A DNA stretch of 64,000 nt from Methylobacterium sp. CB376. Its GTDB lineage: Bacteria > Pseudomonadota > Alphaproteobacteria > Rhizobiales > Beijerinckiaceae. The stretch covers positions 3,552,001 through 3,616,000 of the forward strand of contig NZ_CP121648.1 in the NCBI RefSeq assembly GCF_029714205.1, written 5' to 3'. Made by a program: the position numbers and the translations under genes. Every line of letters starts with the position of its first letter. The stretch's first letter is position 1. The notes beneath the pieces are model-generated. The model was given only the letters and a program-made list of their open reading frames with translations. It was not told the origin of the DNA and made no database searches. Of this stretch, positions 48,152 to 56,044 are shown one piece after another.

Positions 48152-48784
48152 TCAGCCGCCGATCGCCGCGAGGGACACCCGCGCGACACCCGCGCGCGCC
48201 ATCGCCTCCCAGGCGCGCGCGAGCGAGCCCGCCTGATCGATCCCCCGGCAGGCCTCCTCGACGACCACGGCCTCGAACCCGGCCGCCCGCGCGTCGAGGG
48301 CGCTCCAGCCGACGCAGAAATCCGTGGCGAGCCCGCACAGCACGACCCGCGCGAGGCCGCGCTCGCGCAGGTAGCCCGCGAGCCCGGTCGTCGTGCGCCG
48401 GTCCGCCTCAAGGAAGGCCGAGTAGCTGTCGATGCCGGGCCGGTAGCCCTTGCGGATCACCAGTTCGGCCCCGGCGAGATCGAGCCCGTCCGCCAGCGCC
48501 GCGCCGGGCGTGCCCATGACGCAATGGTCCGGCCACAGCACCTGCGGGCCGTAGGCGAGGTCCAGGCTCTCGAAGGGCGCGCGGCCCGGGTGGCTCGACG
48601 CGAAGGAGGCGTGGCCGGGCGGGTGCCAGTCCTGGGTGAGGACGACGTGCCGGAAACGCCGTCCGAGGTCGTTGATCGGCCCGAGCACCGCGTCCCCGTC
48701 CGGCACCGCGAGGGCGCCGCCGGGGAGGAAGTCGCGCTGGACGTCCACCACCAGGAGGACGTCGGTCTCGGCCGGAACGATCAC
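48152..48784 (-). CDS. pncA: Nicotinamidase
   Basis: Hydrolyses nicotinamide to nicotinate for NAD salvage. The 210-residue isochorismatase-fold protein has the triad aspartate D14 (VVDVQRDFLPGGAL), lysine in LVIRKGYRPGIDSYS and nucleophile cysteine in GLATDFCVGWSA, plus metal ligands in LTQDWHPPGHASF. The start overlaps the end of the quinone oxidoreductase gene by four bases, so the two are co-translated. It converges with rimO, 20 bases apart. Confidence 0.94.
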   Translation of the reverse strand: MIVPAETDVLLVVDVQRDFLPGGALAVPDGDAVLGPINDLGRRFRHVVLTQDWHPPGHASFASSHPGRAPFESLDLAYGPQVLWPDHCVMGTPGAALADGLDLAGAELVIRKGYRPGIDSYSAFLEADRRTTTGLAGYLRERGLARVVLCGLATDFCVGWSALDARAAGFEAVVVEEACRGIDQAGSLARAWEAMARAGVARVSLAAIGG

Positions 48785-49755
48785 GGGATCAGCACGGTGG
48801 CGCCGGTGGTCTGGCGGCCGGCGAGGTCGCGGTGGACCTGCGCGGCCTCGGCCAGCGGCACCCGGCTGTGGACCGGGATCCTCACCGCGCCGCTCCCGAC
48901 GACCCCGAACAGGTCATCCGCCATCGCCTCCAGGCTCGCCCGCTCGGCCACGTGCGTGAACAGCGTCGGCCGGGTGGCGTAGAGCGAGCCCTTGGGCCCG
49001 AGCAGCCCGATGTTGAAATTCTCGATCACGCCCGAGGCGTTGCCGAAGCTCACGAACATGCCGAAGGGCCGCAGGCAGTCGAGGGAGGCCGGGTAGGTCG
49101 CCTGGCCGACGCCGTCGTAGACCACCGCGCAGCCCTTGCCGCCGGTGATCTCCTTGACCCGGGCCGCGAAATCCTCGTCGCGGTAGAGGATGACGTGGTC
49201 GCAGCCGTGCTGCTTGGCGAGTTCCGCCTTGTCCCGGGAGCCCACCGTGCCGATCACCGTCGCGCCGAGATGCTTGGCCCATTGCGTGGCGATGAGGCCG
49301 ACGCCGCCCGCCGCGGCGTGGAACAGGATCGTGTCGCCGGGCTGCACCCGATAGGTCTTGCGCAGCAGGTACTGGGCGGTGAGCCCCTTGAGCATCATGG
49401 CGGCGGCCGTGGCGTCGTCGATGCCGTCCGGCACCTTGACGGCCATCCGGGCCTCGATCACCGCCTCCTGCGCGTAGGTCTGCGCGGCCGAGCCGTAGGC
49501 GACCCGGTCGCCGACCGCGAGGCCGGCGACGCCCTCGCCCACCGCCACCACCTCGCCGGTCCCCTCGTTGCCGGGGGTGAAGGGCAGCTGCGGCGCCTTG
49601 TAGAGGCCGGAGCGGAAGTAGATGTCGATGAAGTTGACGCCCACCGCCCGCTGCCGCACGCGGATCTGGCCCGGGCCGGGCGCCGGGAGGTCGACCTCCT
49701 CGTAGCGCATCACCTCGGGGCCGCCATATTCGTGCACCCGGATCGCCTTCGGCAT
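48781..49755 (-). CDS. qor: Quinone oxidoreductase (zinc-independent MDR family)
   Basis: NADPH-dependent quinone reductase of 324 residues in the medium-chain dehydrogenase family. Visible signatures are VNFIDIYFRSGLYK, TPGNEGTGEVVAVGEGV, the nucleotide-binding AAAGGVGLIATQWAKHLGA and a C-terminal HRDLAGRQTTGATVL typical of Qor. No zinc-ligand cysteines are present. It is the first gene of a pair with pncA. Confidence 0.92.
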   Translation of the reverse strand: MPKAIRVHEYGGPEVMRYEEVDLPAPGPGQIRVRQRAVGVNFIDIYFRSGLYKAPQLPFTPGNEGTGEVVAVGEGVAGLAVGDRVAYGSAAQTYAQEAVIEARMAVKVPDGIDDATAAAMMLKGLTAQYLLRKTYRVQPGDTILFHAAAGGVGLIATQWAKHLGATVIGTVGSRDKAELAKQHGCDHVILYRDEDFAARVKEITGGKGCAVVYDGVGQATYPASLDCLRPFGMFVSFGNASGVIENFNIGLLGPKGSLYATRPTLFTHVAERASLEAMADDLFGVVGSGAVRIPVHSRVPLAEAAQVHRDLAGRQTTGATVLIP

Positions 49756-49876
49756 CGGATCCTCCCGCCCTCGTCTCTCGAGCCGGGCGGATCATAGGTG
49801 CCGCGACGGTTTCGGCAATGGCGCCGGGCGCGGACCGCCCCCATCTTGCCCGCAAGTCATCCTGGGGAGTGTCGGC

Positions 49877-51085
49877 GTGGGCGAGGCAGAGAATCCCGAC
49901 TTCGAGGTCGCCGTGGTGGGGGCGGGCGCGGCCGGCCTGGCCGCGGCCCTCGCCCTGTCCCGCGACGGGCTGCGCACCGCCCTCCTCGGCCGGCACGCCC
50001 CGGTGGCGGACGGGCGCACCGTCGCGCTGCTCGACGGGTCGGTGCGCTTCCTCGGGGCGCTGGGAGCCTGGGAGGCGATCGCGCCCTCCGCCGCCGCCCT
50101 GGCCGAACTGCACCTCATCGACGACACAGGCAGCCTGTTCCGACCGCCGCCGGCCCGCTTCGTCGCGGCGGAGATCGGCCTCGGCGCCTTCGGCTGGAAC
50201 GTCGAGAGCGCGCGCCTGGTCGAGGCCCTGCGCGCCTGCGCCCGCGCGGCGCCGGGCCTGACCCTGATCGAGGAGGACGTGGCCGGCGCCGCGCCGGCAG
50301 GCGGGGCCGCGACCGTCACGCTCGAAGGGGGGGCGCAGGTGCGGGCCCGGCTCGTCGTCGCCGCGGACGGCGCCCGCTCGCCCCTGCGCGAGGCGGCCGG
50401 GATCCCGGTGCGGCGCTGGGACTACCCGCAGGCGGCGCTCACCACCATCCTGTCCCACGCCCGCGACCACCGCGAGATCTCGACCGAGTTCCACACCCGG
50501 CAGGGGCCCTTCACCCTGGTGCCGCTCCCGGGCGGGCGCCGGTCGAGCCTGGTCTGGGTGACGGCGGCCGAGAAGGCGGAGCGGCTGCGCGGCCTCGACG
50601 ACGCGGCCCTCGCCGCCGCCGTGGAGCGGCGGGCCCAGGCCCTGCTCGGCCGCATGGCGATCGACGGGCCGCGCGGGGTCGTGCCGATGCGGGGCCTCCT
50701 CGCGACGCGCCCGGTCGCGCCCCGCCTCGCCCTGGTCGGCGAGGCCGCCCACGTCTTCCCGCCGATCGGCGCGCAGGGCCTGAATCTCGGGCTGCGCGAC
50801 GCCGCGGCCCTGCGCGACCTGCTGGTCGAGGCGCGGCAGGGCGGCGCGGATCCCGGCGGCGAGGCGCTGCTCGGGCGCTTCGCCCGCGGCCGGGCGCTCG
50901 ATGCCCGCCTGCGCAGCGGCGCCGTCGACGCCCTCAACCGCAGCCTGCTCTCGGGCCTGCTCCCGGCCGACCTCCTGCGCGGCGCCGGACTCCTCGCCCT
51001 CTCGACCATCGCCCCCCTGCGCCGCGCGGTGATGCGCGAGGGCATCCTGCCCCGCTTCGGCACGCCCCGGCTGATGCGGGCCTGA
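49877..51085 (+). CDS. UbiH/UbiF-family FAD-dependent hydroxylase
   Basis: Flavoprotein monooxygenase of 402 residues in the family that hydroxylates ubiquinone precursors. It has the FAD motif VVGAGAAGLAAALAL (about 13-27), ADGARSPLREAAGI and LALVGEAAHVFPPIGAQGLNLGLRDAAAL, where the final block is the UbiH hallmark. Translation starts with GTG at 49877 behind GGGGAGTGTCG. Ubiquinone synthesis is the family expectation; which ring position it acts on is unknown. It is divergent from qor. Confidence 0.88.
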   Translation: MGEAENPDFEVAVVGAGAAGLAAALALSRDGLRTALLGRHAPVADGRTVALLDGSVRFLGALGAWEAIAPSAAALAELHLIDDTGSLFRPPPARFVAAEIGLGAFGWNVESARLVEALRACARAAPGLTLIEEDVAGAAPAGGAATVTLEGGAQVRARLVVAADGARSPLREAAGIPVRRWDYPQAALTTILSHARDHREISTEFHTRQGPFTLVPLPGGRRSSLVWVTAAEKAERLRGLDDAALAAAVERRAQALLGRMAIDGPRGVVPMRGLLATRPVAPRLALVGEAAHVFPPIGAQGLNLGLRDAAALRDLLVEARQGGADPGGEALLGRFARGRALDARLRSGAVDALNRSLLSGLLPADLLRGAGLLALSTIAPLRRAVMREGILPRFGTPRLMRA

Positions 51086-51368
51086 CGCCGCCCCCTCCGC
51101 TCCTTGCCCCCCGCTCCTTGCCGCCGCGCCTTGCCGCTCGCTCCATGCCCCGCCGCGAGCGCCCTGCGCGGCCGGGCCGGGCGCCCGCCAGGACGGCCCG
51201 GCCGGCACGGGTGAGCCGGCAAAAAATCCCGCGCCGAAAGTCTAGGACGGAGCGATGAAACCCCTGTCGTTGAGAATCGATTGATAGATCCGGCGCAGAC
51301 TGGTTTCCAGTAATGCCCGCTTGGCACGGGTTCCGCAGGGCAAGCGGACGTCACGGGAGTCGAACGTC

Positions 51369-52427
51369 ATGATGTGGGACGGCCTGGGTCTCTTTTCGGC
51401 AGGGCCGACCCGTCGCCTCGCGGATGCGGGCGGCGGGGGCGGGGGCGCGAGCCTCTCGGACGAGCCGCCCCGGCCCGGGCCCCGCCCCCGCCGCCCCAAG
51501 CTCGGCCTCGCCCTCGGAGGCGGCGCCGCCCGGGGCTGGTCGCATATCGGCGTGATCGAAGCTCTGGAGGAAGCGGGATTCGGGATCGACGTGGTGGCGG
51601 GCTGCTCGATCGGCGCCGCCGTCGGGGCCTGCTACGCGGGCGGCAAGCTCGCCGCCCTCAAGGAGTTCGCCCTCTCGCTGACGAAGCGCCGGGTGATGGG
51701 CCTGCTCGACTTCCACCTGAGCGGCTCCGGCCTCATCGCGGGCGAGCGGCTGCGCCAGTTGCTGGAGCGCGACCTCGGCGGGCAATGCATCGAGGCCCTG
51801 CCCGTCACCTTCGCGACCGTCGCGACCGAACTCGGCAGCGGCCACGAGATCTGGCTCACCCGCGGCGGCGTCGTCGAGGCGGTGCGCGCCTCCTACGCGC
51901 TCCCGGGCATCTTCGACCCGGTCAAGGTCGGCGGCCGCTGGCTGATGGACGGGGCGCTCGTGAACCCGGTGCCGGTGACGGTGGCCCGCGCCCTGGGCGC
52001 GGACGTCGTCCTGTGCGTGAACCTCAACGGCGACATCCGCATCCGCGGGACCGTGATCCAGGCGCATGGCGGCGACGCGAGCGTGGTCGAGGCGGCCGCG
52101 AACGAGGCTGTGGAGACCCTGACCGAGGCGCCGCGCCGCTGGCCGCGGCTGCGCGCCCAGCGCGCGCCCAAGCCCCGGCTCGACCCCGGCATGCCGGGGG
52201 GCATCGCCAGCGTGATGGTGGACGCCTTCAACATCACGCAGGACCGGATTTCGCGCTCGCGCCTCGCGGGCGACCCGCCCGACGTGATGATCAACCCGAA
52301 GCTCGCCCAGATGGGCCTGTTCGAGTTCCACCGGGCCGAGGAGTGCATCGAGCTCGGGCGTCAGGCCGCCCGCAAGATGCTCCCGGAGATCCGCGAAGTC
52401 GTGGCCGCCGCGGCCCTTCCGGGCTGA
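51369..52427 (+). CDS. Patatin-like phospholipase (RssA-type)
   Basis: Serine hydrolase of 352 residues. The patatin domain begins with LGLALGGGAARGWSHIGVI (oxyanion glycines), has the nucleophile in GCSIG and the dyad aspartate in MDGALVNPVPV. The N-terminal 45 residues are low-complexity Gly/Pro/Arg. No signal peptide; the bacterial RssA-type members are cytoplasmic or membrane-associated. The ATG at 51369 has GGGAG nine bases upstream. A nine-codon mini-ORF with a strong ribosome binding site (51255) lies in the leader. Confidence 0.88.
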   Translation: MMWDGLGLFSAGPTRRLADAGGGGGGASLSDEPPRPGPRPRRPKLGLALGGGAARGWSHIGVIEALEEAGFGIDVVAGCSIGAAVGACYAGGKLAALKEFALSLTKRRVMGLLDFHLSGSGLIAGERLRQLLERDLGGQCIEALPVTFATVATELGSGHEIWLTRGGVVEAVRASYALPGIFDPVKVGGRWLMDGALVNPVPVTVARALGADVVLCVNLNGDIRIRGTVIQAHGGDASVVEAAANEAVETLTEAPRRWPRLRAQRAPKPRLDPGMPGGIASVMVDAFNITQDRISRSRLAGDPPDVMINPKLAQMGLFEFHRAEECIELGRQAARKMLPEIREVVAAAALPG

Positions 52428-52501
52428 CGGCCGCCCGCCGCGGCCCTCCCGGGCCGCCCGCCGGACGCGCTTCCGGCGCGGCGGCCGGCGCGGCGCGGGC
52501 G

Positions 52502-52933
52502 TCAGGCGGTGGCGATGTATTCCCGCAGGGCCTGCTGCTCGGCCTCGACCAGGGCGATGCGGTGCTTCACGACGTCGCCGATCGAGACGAGGCCGACGAG
52601 GCGGTCCTCCTCCACGACCGGAACGTGGCGGAAGCGCCCGTCCGTCATCAGCTCCATGACCTCCTCGATGGCGGTGCCGCGGGTGCAGGTGACGACGCGC
52701 CCGGTCATGTGGCGCGAGATGGAGTGATCGAGCGCCTCCGCGCCGTGGCGGGCGACCGCCCGGATGATGTCGCGCTCCGAGATGATGCCCAGCACCGAGA
52801 GGCCGGCATCGCTCACCACGAGGGCGCCGATGCCCTTCTCGGCGAGCAGGGTCGCCGCCTCGGAGAGCGTGCGGTGGGGCTGCACCGTCACCACGGTGCG
52901 CCCCTTCTGGGACAGGATACGCGCAACGGTCAT
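52502..52933 (-). CDS. CBS-domain pair protein
   Basis: A 143-residue protein made of two CBS motifs (about 8-60 and 75-130) with ISERDIIRAVARHGA and LVGLVSIGDVVKHRIALVE, the typical ends of each motif. Such Bateman modules bind adenosyl nucleotides and sense energy state. The ATG at 52933 is preceded by a strong GAGGAGGAAGCG site. It is converging with the patatin gene and follows the rhomboid gene in the same direction. Confidence 0.92.
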   Translation of the reverse strand: MTVARILSQKGRTVVTVQPHRTLSEAATLLAEKGIGALVVSDAGLSVLGIISERDIIRAVARHGAEALDHSISRHMTGRVVTCTRGTAIEEVMELMTDGRFRHVPVVEEDRLVGLVSIGDVVKHRIALVEAEQQALREYIATA

Positions 52934-53075
52934 CGCTTCCTCCTCGTCCGGATCCGGCCTTCCCTCGCCGCCTCGCCGGGCGGCCGGGCCGGATTGTCGT
53001 TCCACCCCGAGTGTGTGGTCAGCCGCGTCACCTTGCAACCTCGACTTCCCGACAGGCCGCGCTCCTCCGCAGCGT

Positions 53076-53897
53076 TCAGCGGCGCCGGGGCTCCAGCAGC
53101 GGCAGCAGGACGAAGCCGGCCAGGAACCCGCCGAGATGCGCGTCCCAGGCGACGCTCGCGTCGCTGATGCCGAGGGGCACCGCGAGCAGGCCGAAGAGCA
53201 GGTTGGTGACGAACCAGATCACGAGGAACAGGGCGGCGGCGCGGTTGCGCAGGAGTTCCGGGATGGTCTGCAGACGGGACGGGACCGGGCGCTGCCAGGG
53301 CAGCAGCCCCGGCGCCGCGCCCGCATCGGGCACGGGCTGGAAGACGAAGCGGGTCGCGGCCGCCATCAGCCCGGAGACGCCCGCCGAGGCGCCGACGAGG
53401 GGCAGCGAACTGAGCGGATCGAGCAGCACGTGCAGCGCCCCGCCCGCGACCGTCGCGGCGAGCGCGATGGCGCAGAAGCGCCACGCGCCGCAGCGCCGCG
53501 CCACCGGGGTGCCGAAGGCCGCCAGCCAGAGGCCGTTGAGGAGGACGTGCGCCCAGGAGCCGTGCAGCAGCCCGTAGGTCACGAAGGTCCAGGGCATCGC
53601 GGCGTTCTCGGCCACGATGTAGTTGGCGAAGGCCGCGCGCGCCTGCACCTCCAGGGGGCTGCCGGGCCAGGAGGCGGCGGCCCGCACCACCTCGTCCGCC
53701 CGGCCGGGATCGAGCGCGAGGGTCGCGCGGGCCGGCACCAGCGCGAGGTCGACGAGGAGCGTGATGTCCCAGGTGTCGGGGATCAGCACCCGGCCCGCCT
53801 GGATCAGGACGAGCAGGCCGACCGCGGCCGAGACCACGCCCGGCATGTTGAAGACCGGCACCCGGGGCGGGCGCGGCAGATCGGGGGTCGCATCCAT
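53076..53897 (-). CDS. Rhomboid-family intramembrane serine protease
   Basis: Multi-pass membrane protease of 273 residues. The catalytic serine is in GASAGVSGLMAA and the histidine in AHLGGFLAGF, near the end; TYGLLHGSWAHVLLNGLWLAAFG carries the conserved HxxxxHxxxN. About six to seven hydrophobic segments are visible, and a 20-residue proline-rich cytoplasmic head precedes the first. The ATG at 53897 is favoured. The substrate is unknown. Confidence 0.9.
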   Translation of the reverse strand: MDATPDLPRPPRVPVFNMPGVVSAAVGLLVLIQAGRVLIPDTWDITLLVDLALVPARATLALDPGRADEVVRAAASWPGSPLEVQARAAFANYIVAENAAMPWTFVTYGLLHGSWAHVLLNGLWLAAFGTPVARRCGAWRFCAIALAATVAGGALHVLLDPLSSLPLVGASAGVSGLMAAATRFVFQPVPDAGAAPGLLPWQRPVPSRLQTIPELLRNRAAALFLVIWFVTNLLFGLLAVPLGISDASVAWDAHLGGFLAGFVLLPLLEPRRR

Positions 53898-53930
53898 TCC
53901 GCTACCGTGACCGTCCGGCGGCGCCGCCGC

Positions 53931-53997
53931 AAGCCGGCGCGACGACGGAGCGCCGGACAAAAAGGGAAGCCGGCGCGACGGCGCGCCGGACAAAAAG
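53931..53997. repeat. Two direct copies of a CCGGCGCG...CGCGCCGG-ACAAAAAG element
   Basis: Copy 1 at 53931-53964 and copy 2 at 53967-53997 are nearly identical; copy 2 contains the perfect hairpin CCGGCGCG-ACGG-CGCGCCGG. Each ends in ACAAAAAG. They lie upstream of the rhomboid gene. Confidence 0.75.
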
Positions 53998-54023
53998 AAG
54001 GGAGAGCGTTGCCGCTCTCCCTT
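53992..54023 (-). terminator. Rho-independent terminator on the minus strand, no annotated gene upstream
   Basis: On the minus strand, an 11-bp perfect stem (AAGGGAGAGCG with its complement, 54023-53998, 4-base loop) is followed by CTTTTTG. No minus-strand gene feeds it: the next genes to the right are on the plus strand. It may end a small RNA. Confidence 0.7.
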
Positions 54024-54095
54024 GATCGGGGCGGTCGCGCGGGGAATACCCCGCGTGGACGATGTCCGGACCGTGACGACGCGGGCCGAATCGGC
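53992..54095 (-). ncRNA. Candidate small RNA ending at the terminator at 53992
   Basis: Just upstream of the terminator on the minus strand is a second perfect stem-loop (CGCGGGG-loop-CCCCGCG, 54055-54038), giving two consecutive hairpins ending in a T-run. The 5' end is arbitrary. The surrounding 53898-54362 gap shows no supported protein gene. Confidence 0.35.
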
Positions 54096-54362
54096 CCCCG
54101 CCCCTGCTGCGGCAACCCATAGGGCGAGGCAGGCCGCCGCGCCAGCCCCACGGCGCCCGTCCGCGTCGAAATTGTGGCAGCGCGCGCCCGAGATCACATC
54201 GGCGCGGCGTTAACCTTACGAGAACGTTGCGCTCCATCCCGCCTGAGGCGCGGCATAGGCTCTGCTCCATCGAATCAGGCCTGGCCGCGCCCGCCTCACG
54301 TCGCGCCAAGTCATCCCGAAGCCGACAGGGCCGGATCCGGGCCTGTGCCACGACGAGACACC

Positions 54363-54953
54363 ATGAAGCACCCGACCAGCGCCCTGCTCCACGCCTACTG
54401 GAACGGCCTGCGCGGCGCCCGCGCGGCGCCGGAGCGCGCCGAGATCGAGCCGGGGGAGATCCGCCACATCCTGGCCGACAGCCTGATCCTGGAGATCGAG
54501 CCGGCGCTGCAGCTGGCGACGATCCGCCTCGCCGGAACCCGCCTCTGCGCGCTGTTCGGGGGCGAGCTGCGCGGCCGGCGCTTCCAGAGCCTGTGGGGGC
54601 CCGGGGCGGCCTCCGATCCGTGGCGGCTCGTCGACGTGGTGGTGCAGGAGACGGTCGGGGTGGTGGTCGGCCTCGTCGGCACCACGGACGAGGGCGACGC
54701 GGTCGATCTCGAATTGCTGCTCCTGCCCCTGCGCCACCGCGGCAAGACCCAGGCGCGGGTGATCGGCTCCCTCTCGGCGGGGAAGTCGCCGAGCTGGCTC
54801 GGCCTGCGGCCGATCACGGCGCTGCGCACCGTCTCGCTGCGCGTCCTCACCGGGGCGGAGCGGCAGGACCCGGACCACCCGCCCGAGCCGGCCAACGACC
54901 ACGATCAGGCGCGCCGGCCGCGGCTCGTCCTGCATCGGGGCGGCCGTCACTGA
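54363..54953 (+). CDS. PAS-domain protein (PAS_5 type)
   Basis: A 196-residue soluble protein with one PAS domain of the alphaproteobacterial PAS_5 type: AEIEPGEIRHILADSLILEIE, then ATIRLAGTRLCALFGGELRGRRF with the conserved GT and GGELRG, and SLWGPGAASDPW. It has no output domain, and the C-terminus is short and charged. The ATG at 54363 is preceded by GACGAGACACC. The ligand and partner are unknown. The downstream PilZ protein is co-directional, 82 bases away. Confidence 0.82.
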   Translation: MKHPTSALLHAYWNGLRGARAAPERAEIEPGEIRHILADSLILEIEPALQLATIRLAGTRLCALFGGELRGRRFQSLWGPGAASDPWRLVDVVVQETVGVVVGLVGTTDEGDAVDLELLLLPLRHRGKTQARVIGSLSAGKSPSWLGLRPITALRTVSLRVLTGAERQDPDHPPEPANDHDQARRPRLVLHRGGRH

Positions 54954-55035
54954 CCGGGCTCCGGGCATTTCGTTAAGGTTTGGGGCTCACAAAAGCGAGG
55001 GTTCCAAGGCCGATTTCCCGCAGGTCACCTCGACC

Positions 55036-55665
55036 ATGAGCACCGTTGCGAGCCCGTCCGTCTCCCGTGCCCGGCTGCTCGCCGCGCAGGCGTCGGATCG
55101 GCGCCGCCACCACCGGGTGACCGTCTCGCTCCTGGGGCGGTACATGCTGTCCGACCGCCGGGAATATCCCTGCCAGACCGTGGACATCTCCCCGGGCGGG
55201 GTGCGGCTGGTCTGCGCCGTGACCGGCGAGGTCGGCGAGCGGACGGTGATCTACCTGGAGCATCTCGGCCGGATCGAGGGGACGATCGCGCGGGTGCTGC
55301 CGGACGGGTTCGCGGTGGCGATCAGCGCGACCGCGCACAAGCGGGAGAAGATCGCCTCGCAGCTGACCTGGCTGGCCAACCGCGCGAGTCTCGGCCTGCC
55401 GGAGGACCGGCGCCACGAGCGCGTGGTGCCGCGCCAGACCGCCGTCACGCTCCGGCTCGACACCGGGGTCGAGGTGCCCGCGCGCCTGATCGACGTGTCG
55501 CTGTCGGGGGCCGCCCTCGCCTGCGACCTGCCGCTCGCGATCGATTCCGCTCTCCTCGTCGGGCGCACGCCCTGCCGGGTGGTGCGCCAGTTCAGGGGCG
55601 GCATCGCGGTGGAGTTCCGCCTGCCGATCTCGCCCGACCGCTTCGACGAGAACCTCGTCCTCTAG
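55036..55665 (+). CDS. Double PilZ-domain protein
   Basis: A 209-residue protein with two PilZ domains. The first (about 20-100) has RRRHHRVTVSLLGRYML with RxxxR and VDISPGGVRL with DxSxxG. The second (about 122-200) has RRHERVVPRQTAVTL and IDVSLSGAAL. Both keep the c-di-GMP-binding arginines and the D/NxSxxG motif, so binding of cyclic di-GMP is likely. The target is unknown; the many motility genes in the window fit a role in motility control, but they are not adjacent. Confidence 0.87.
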   Translation: MSTVASPSVSRARLLAAQASDRRRHHRVTVSLLGRYMLSDRREYPCQTVDISPGGVRLVCAVTGEVGERTVIYLEHLGRIEGTIARVLPDGFAVAISATAHKREKIASQLTWLANRASLGLPEDRRHERVVPRQTAVTLRLDTGVEVPARLIDVSLSGAALACDLPLAIDSALLVGRTPCRVVRQFRGGIAVEFRLPISPDRFDENLVL

Positions 55666-55697
55666 GGTCTCAACCCATTCAAGATATTACGATTTCC

Positions 55698-55913
55698 GCC
55701 CGTCGCCGTGACGAGGTCATCGACGGACCGGGTCGAGACCCCGTGCATGTCGGCCTCCGGGATCACGGCCGTGAGCGCCTTCTCGGCCGTGCGGCGCGGC
55801 TCCAGGAAGCTCGGCAAGGAGCGGCCCTTGCGCACGGCTGCCCTTGCGCAGCGGCTGCCCTTGCGCAGCTTGGGGATCGCAAGCGCGATGCGCCCGGCCC
55901 GCGCCTCCCACGC
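55698..55913 (-). pseudogene. Remnant of an IS256-family transposase
   Basis: On the minus strand the frame reads EARAGRIALAIPKLRKGS, then after an in-frame duplication rich in CARA/RKG, SLPSFLEPRRTAEKALTAVI and MHGVSTRSVDDLVTATG. This matches the N-terminal region of Mutator/IS256 transposases (IPKLRxGSYFPSFLEPRRxxEKAL, VSTRxVDDLV). Only about 70 codons survive, with no catalytic DDE residues and no terminal repeats seen. The duplication comes from 17-bp tandem units of GCTGCCCTTGCGCA type at about 55833-55865. Confidence 0.75.
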
Positions 55914-55946
55914 CCGCTCGCGGGTCGCTGGTGCGGTGGGGGAGAC

Positions 55947-55974
55947 GCTGTCCGGACGATCACGTCCGGACAGC
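55947..55974. terminator. Perfect hairpin downstream of fhs
   Basis: Eleven-base arms (GCTGTCCGGAC/GTCCGGACAGC) around GATCAC, 71 bases past the fhs stop. There is no T-run, so termination there would need another factor; it could also be a leftover element end near the transposase remnant. Confidence 0.45.
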
Positions 55975-56009
55975 ACGTTCGCCCGACGGCCCGCCGCGAC
56001 GCAGAGACC

Positions 56010-56034
56010 GGCCCCGCCCGCGACGGGCGGGGCC
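56010..56034 (-). terminator. GC hairpin just after the fhs stop
   Basis: Eleven-base arms (GGCCCCGCCCG/CGGGCGGGGCC) with a 3-base loop start ten bases after the fhs stop codon on its strand. The following bases are only mildly T-rich (GGTCTCTG). Confidence 0.5.
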
Positions 56035-56044
56035 TGCCCCGGGC

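Noticed and set aside
51242..51370. A 42-residue minus-strand peptide (TSLRRIYQSILNDRG) upstream of the patatin gene, slightly NepR-like
   Set aside because: It lacks the PVPDRF motif of NepR, has no ribosome binding site and no coding-type third-position bias; its ATG overlaps the patatin start by chance.
53931..53997. The CCGGCGCG...ACAAAAAG repeats as terminators
   Set aside because: On the plus strand the stems are followed by A, and on the minus strand the T-run precedes the stem, so neither copy has terminator polarity.
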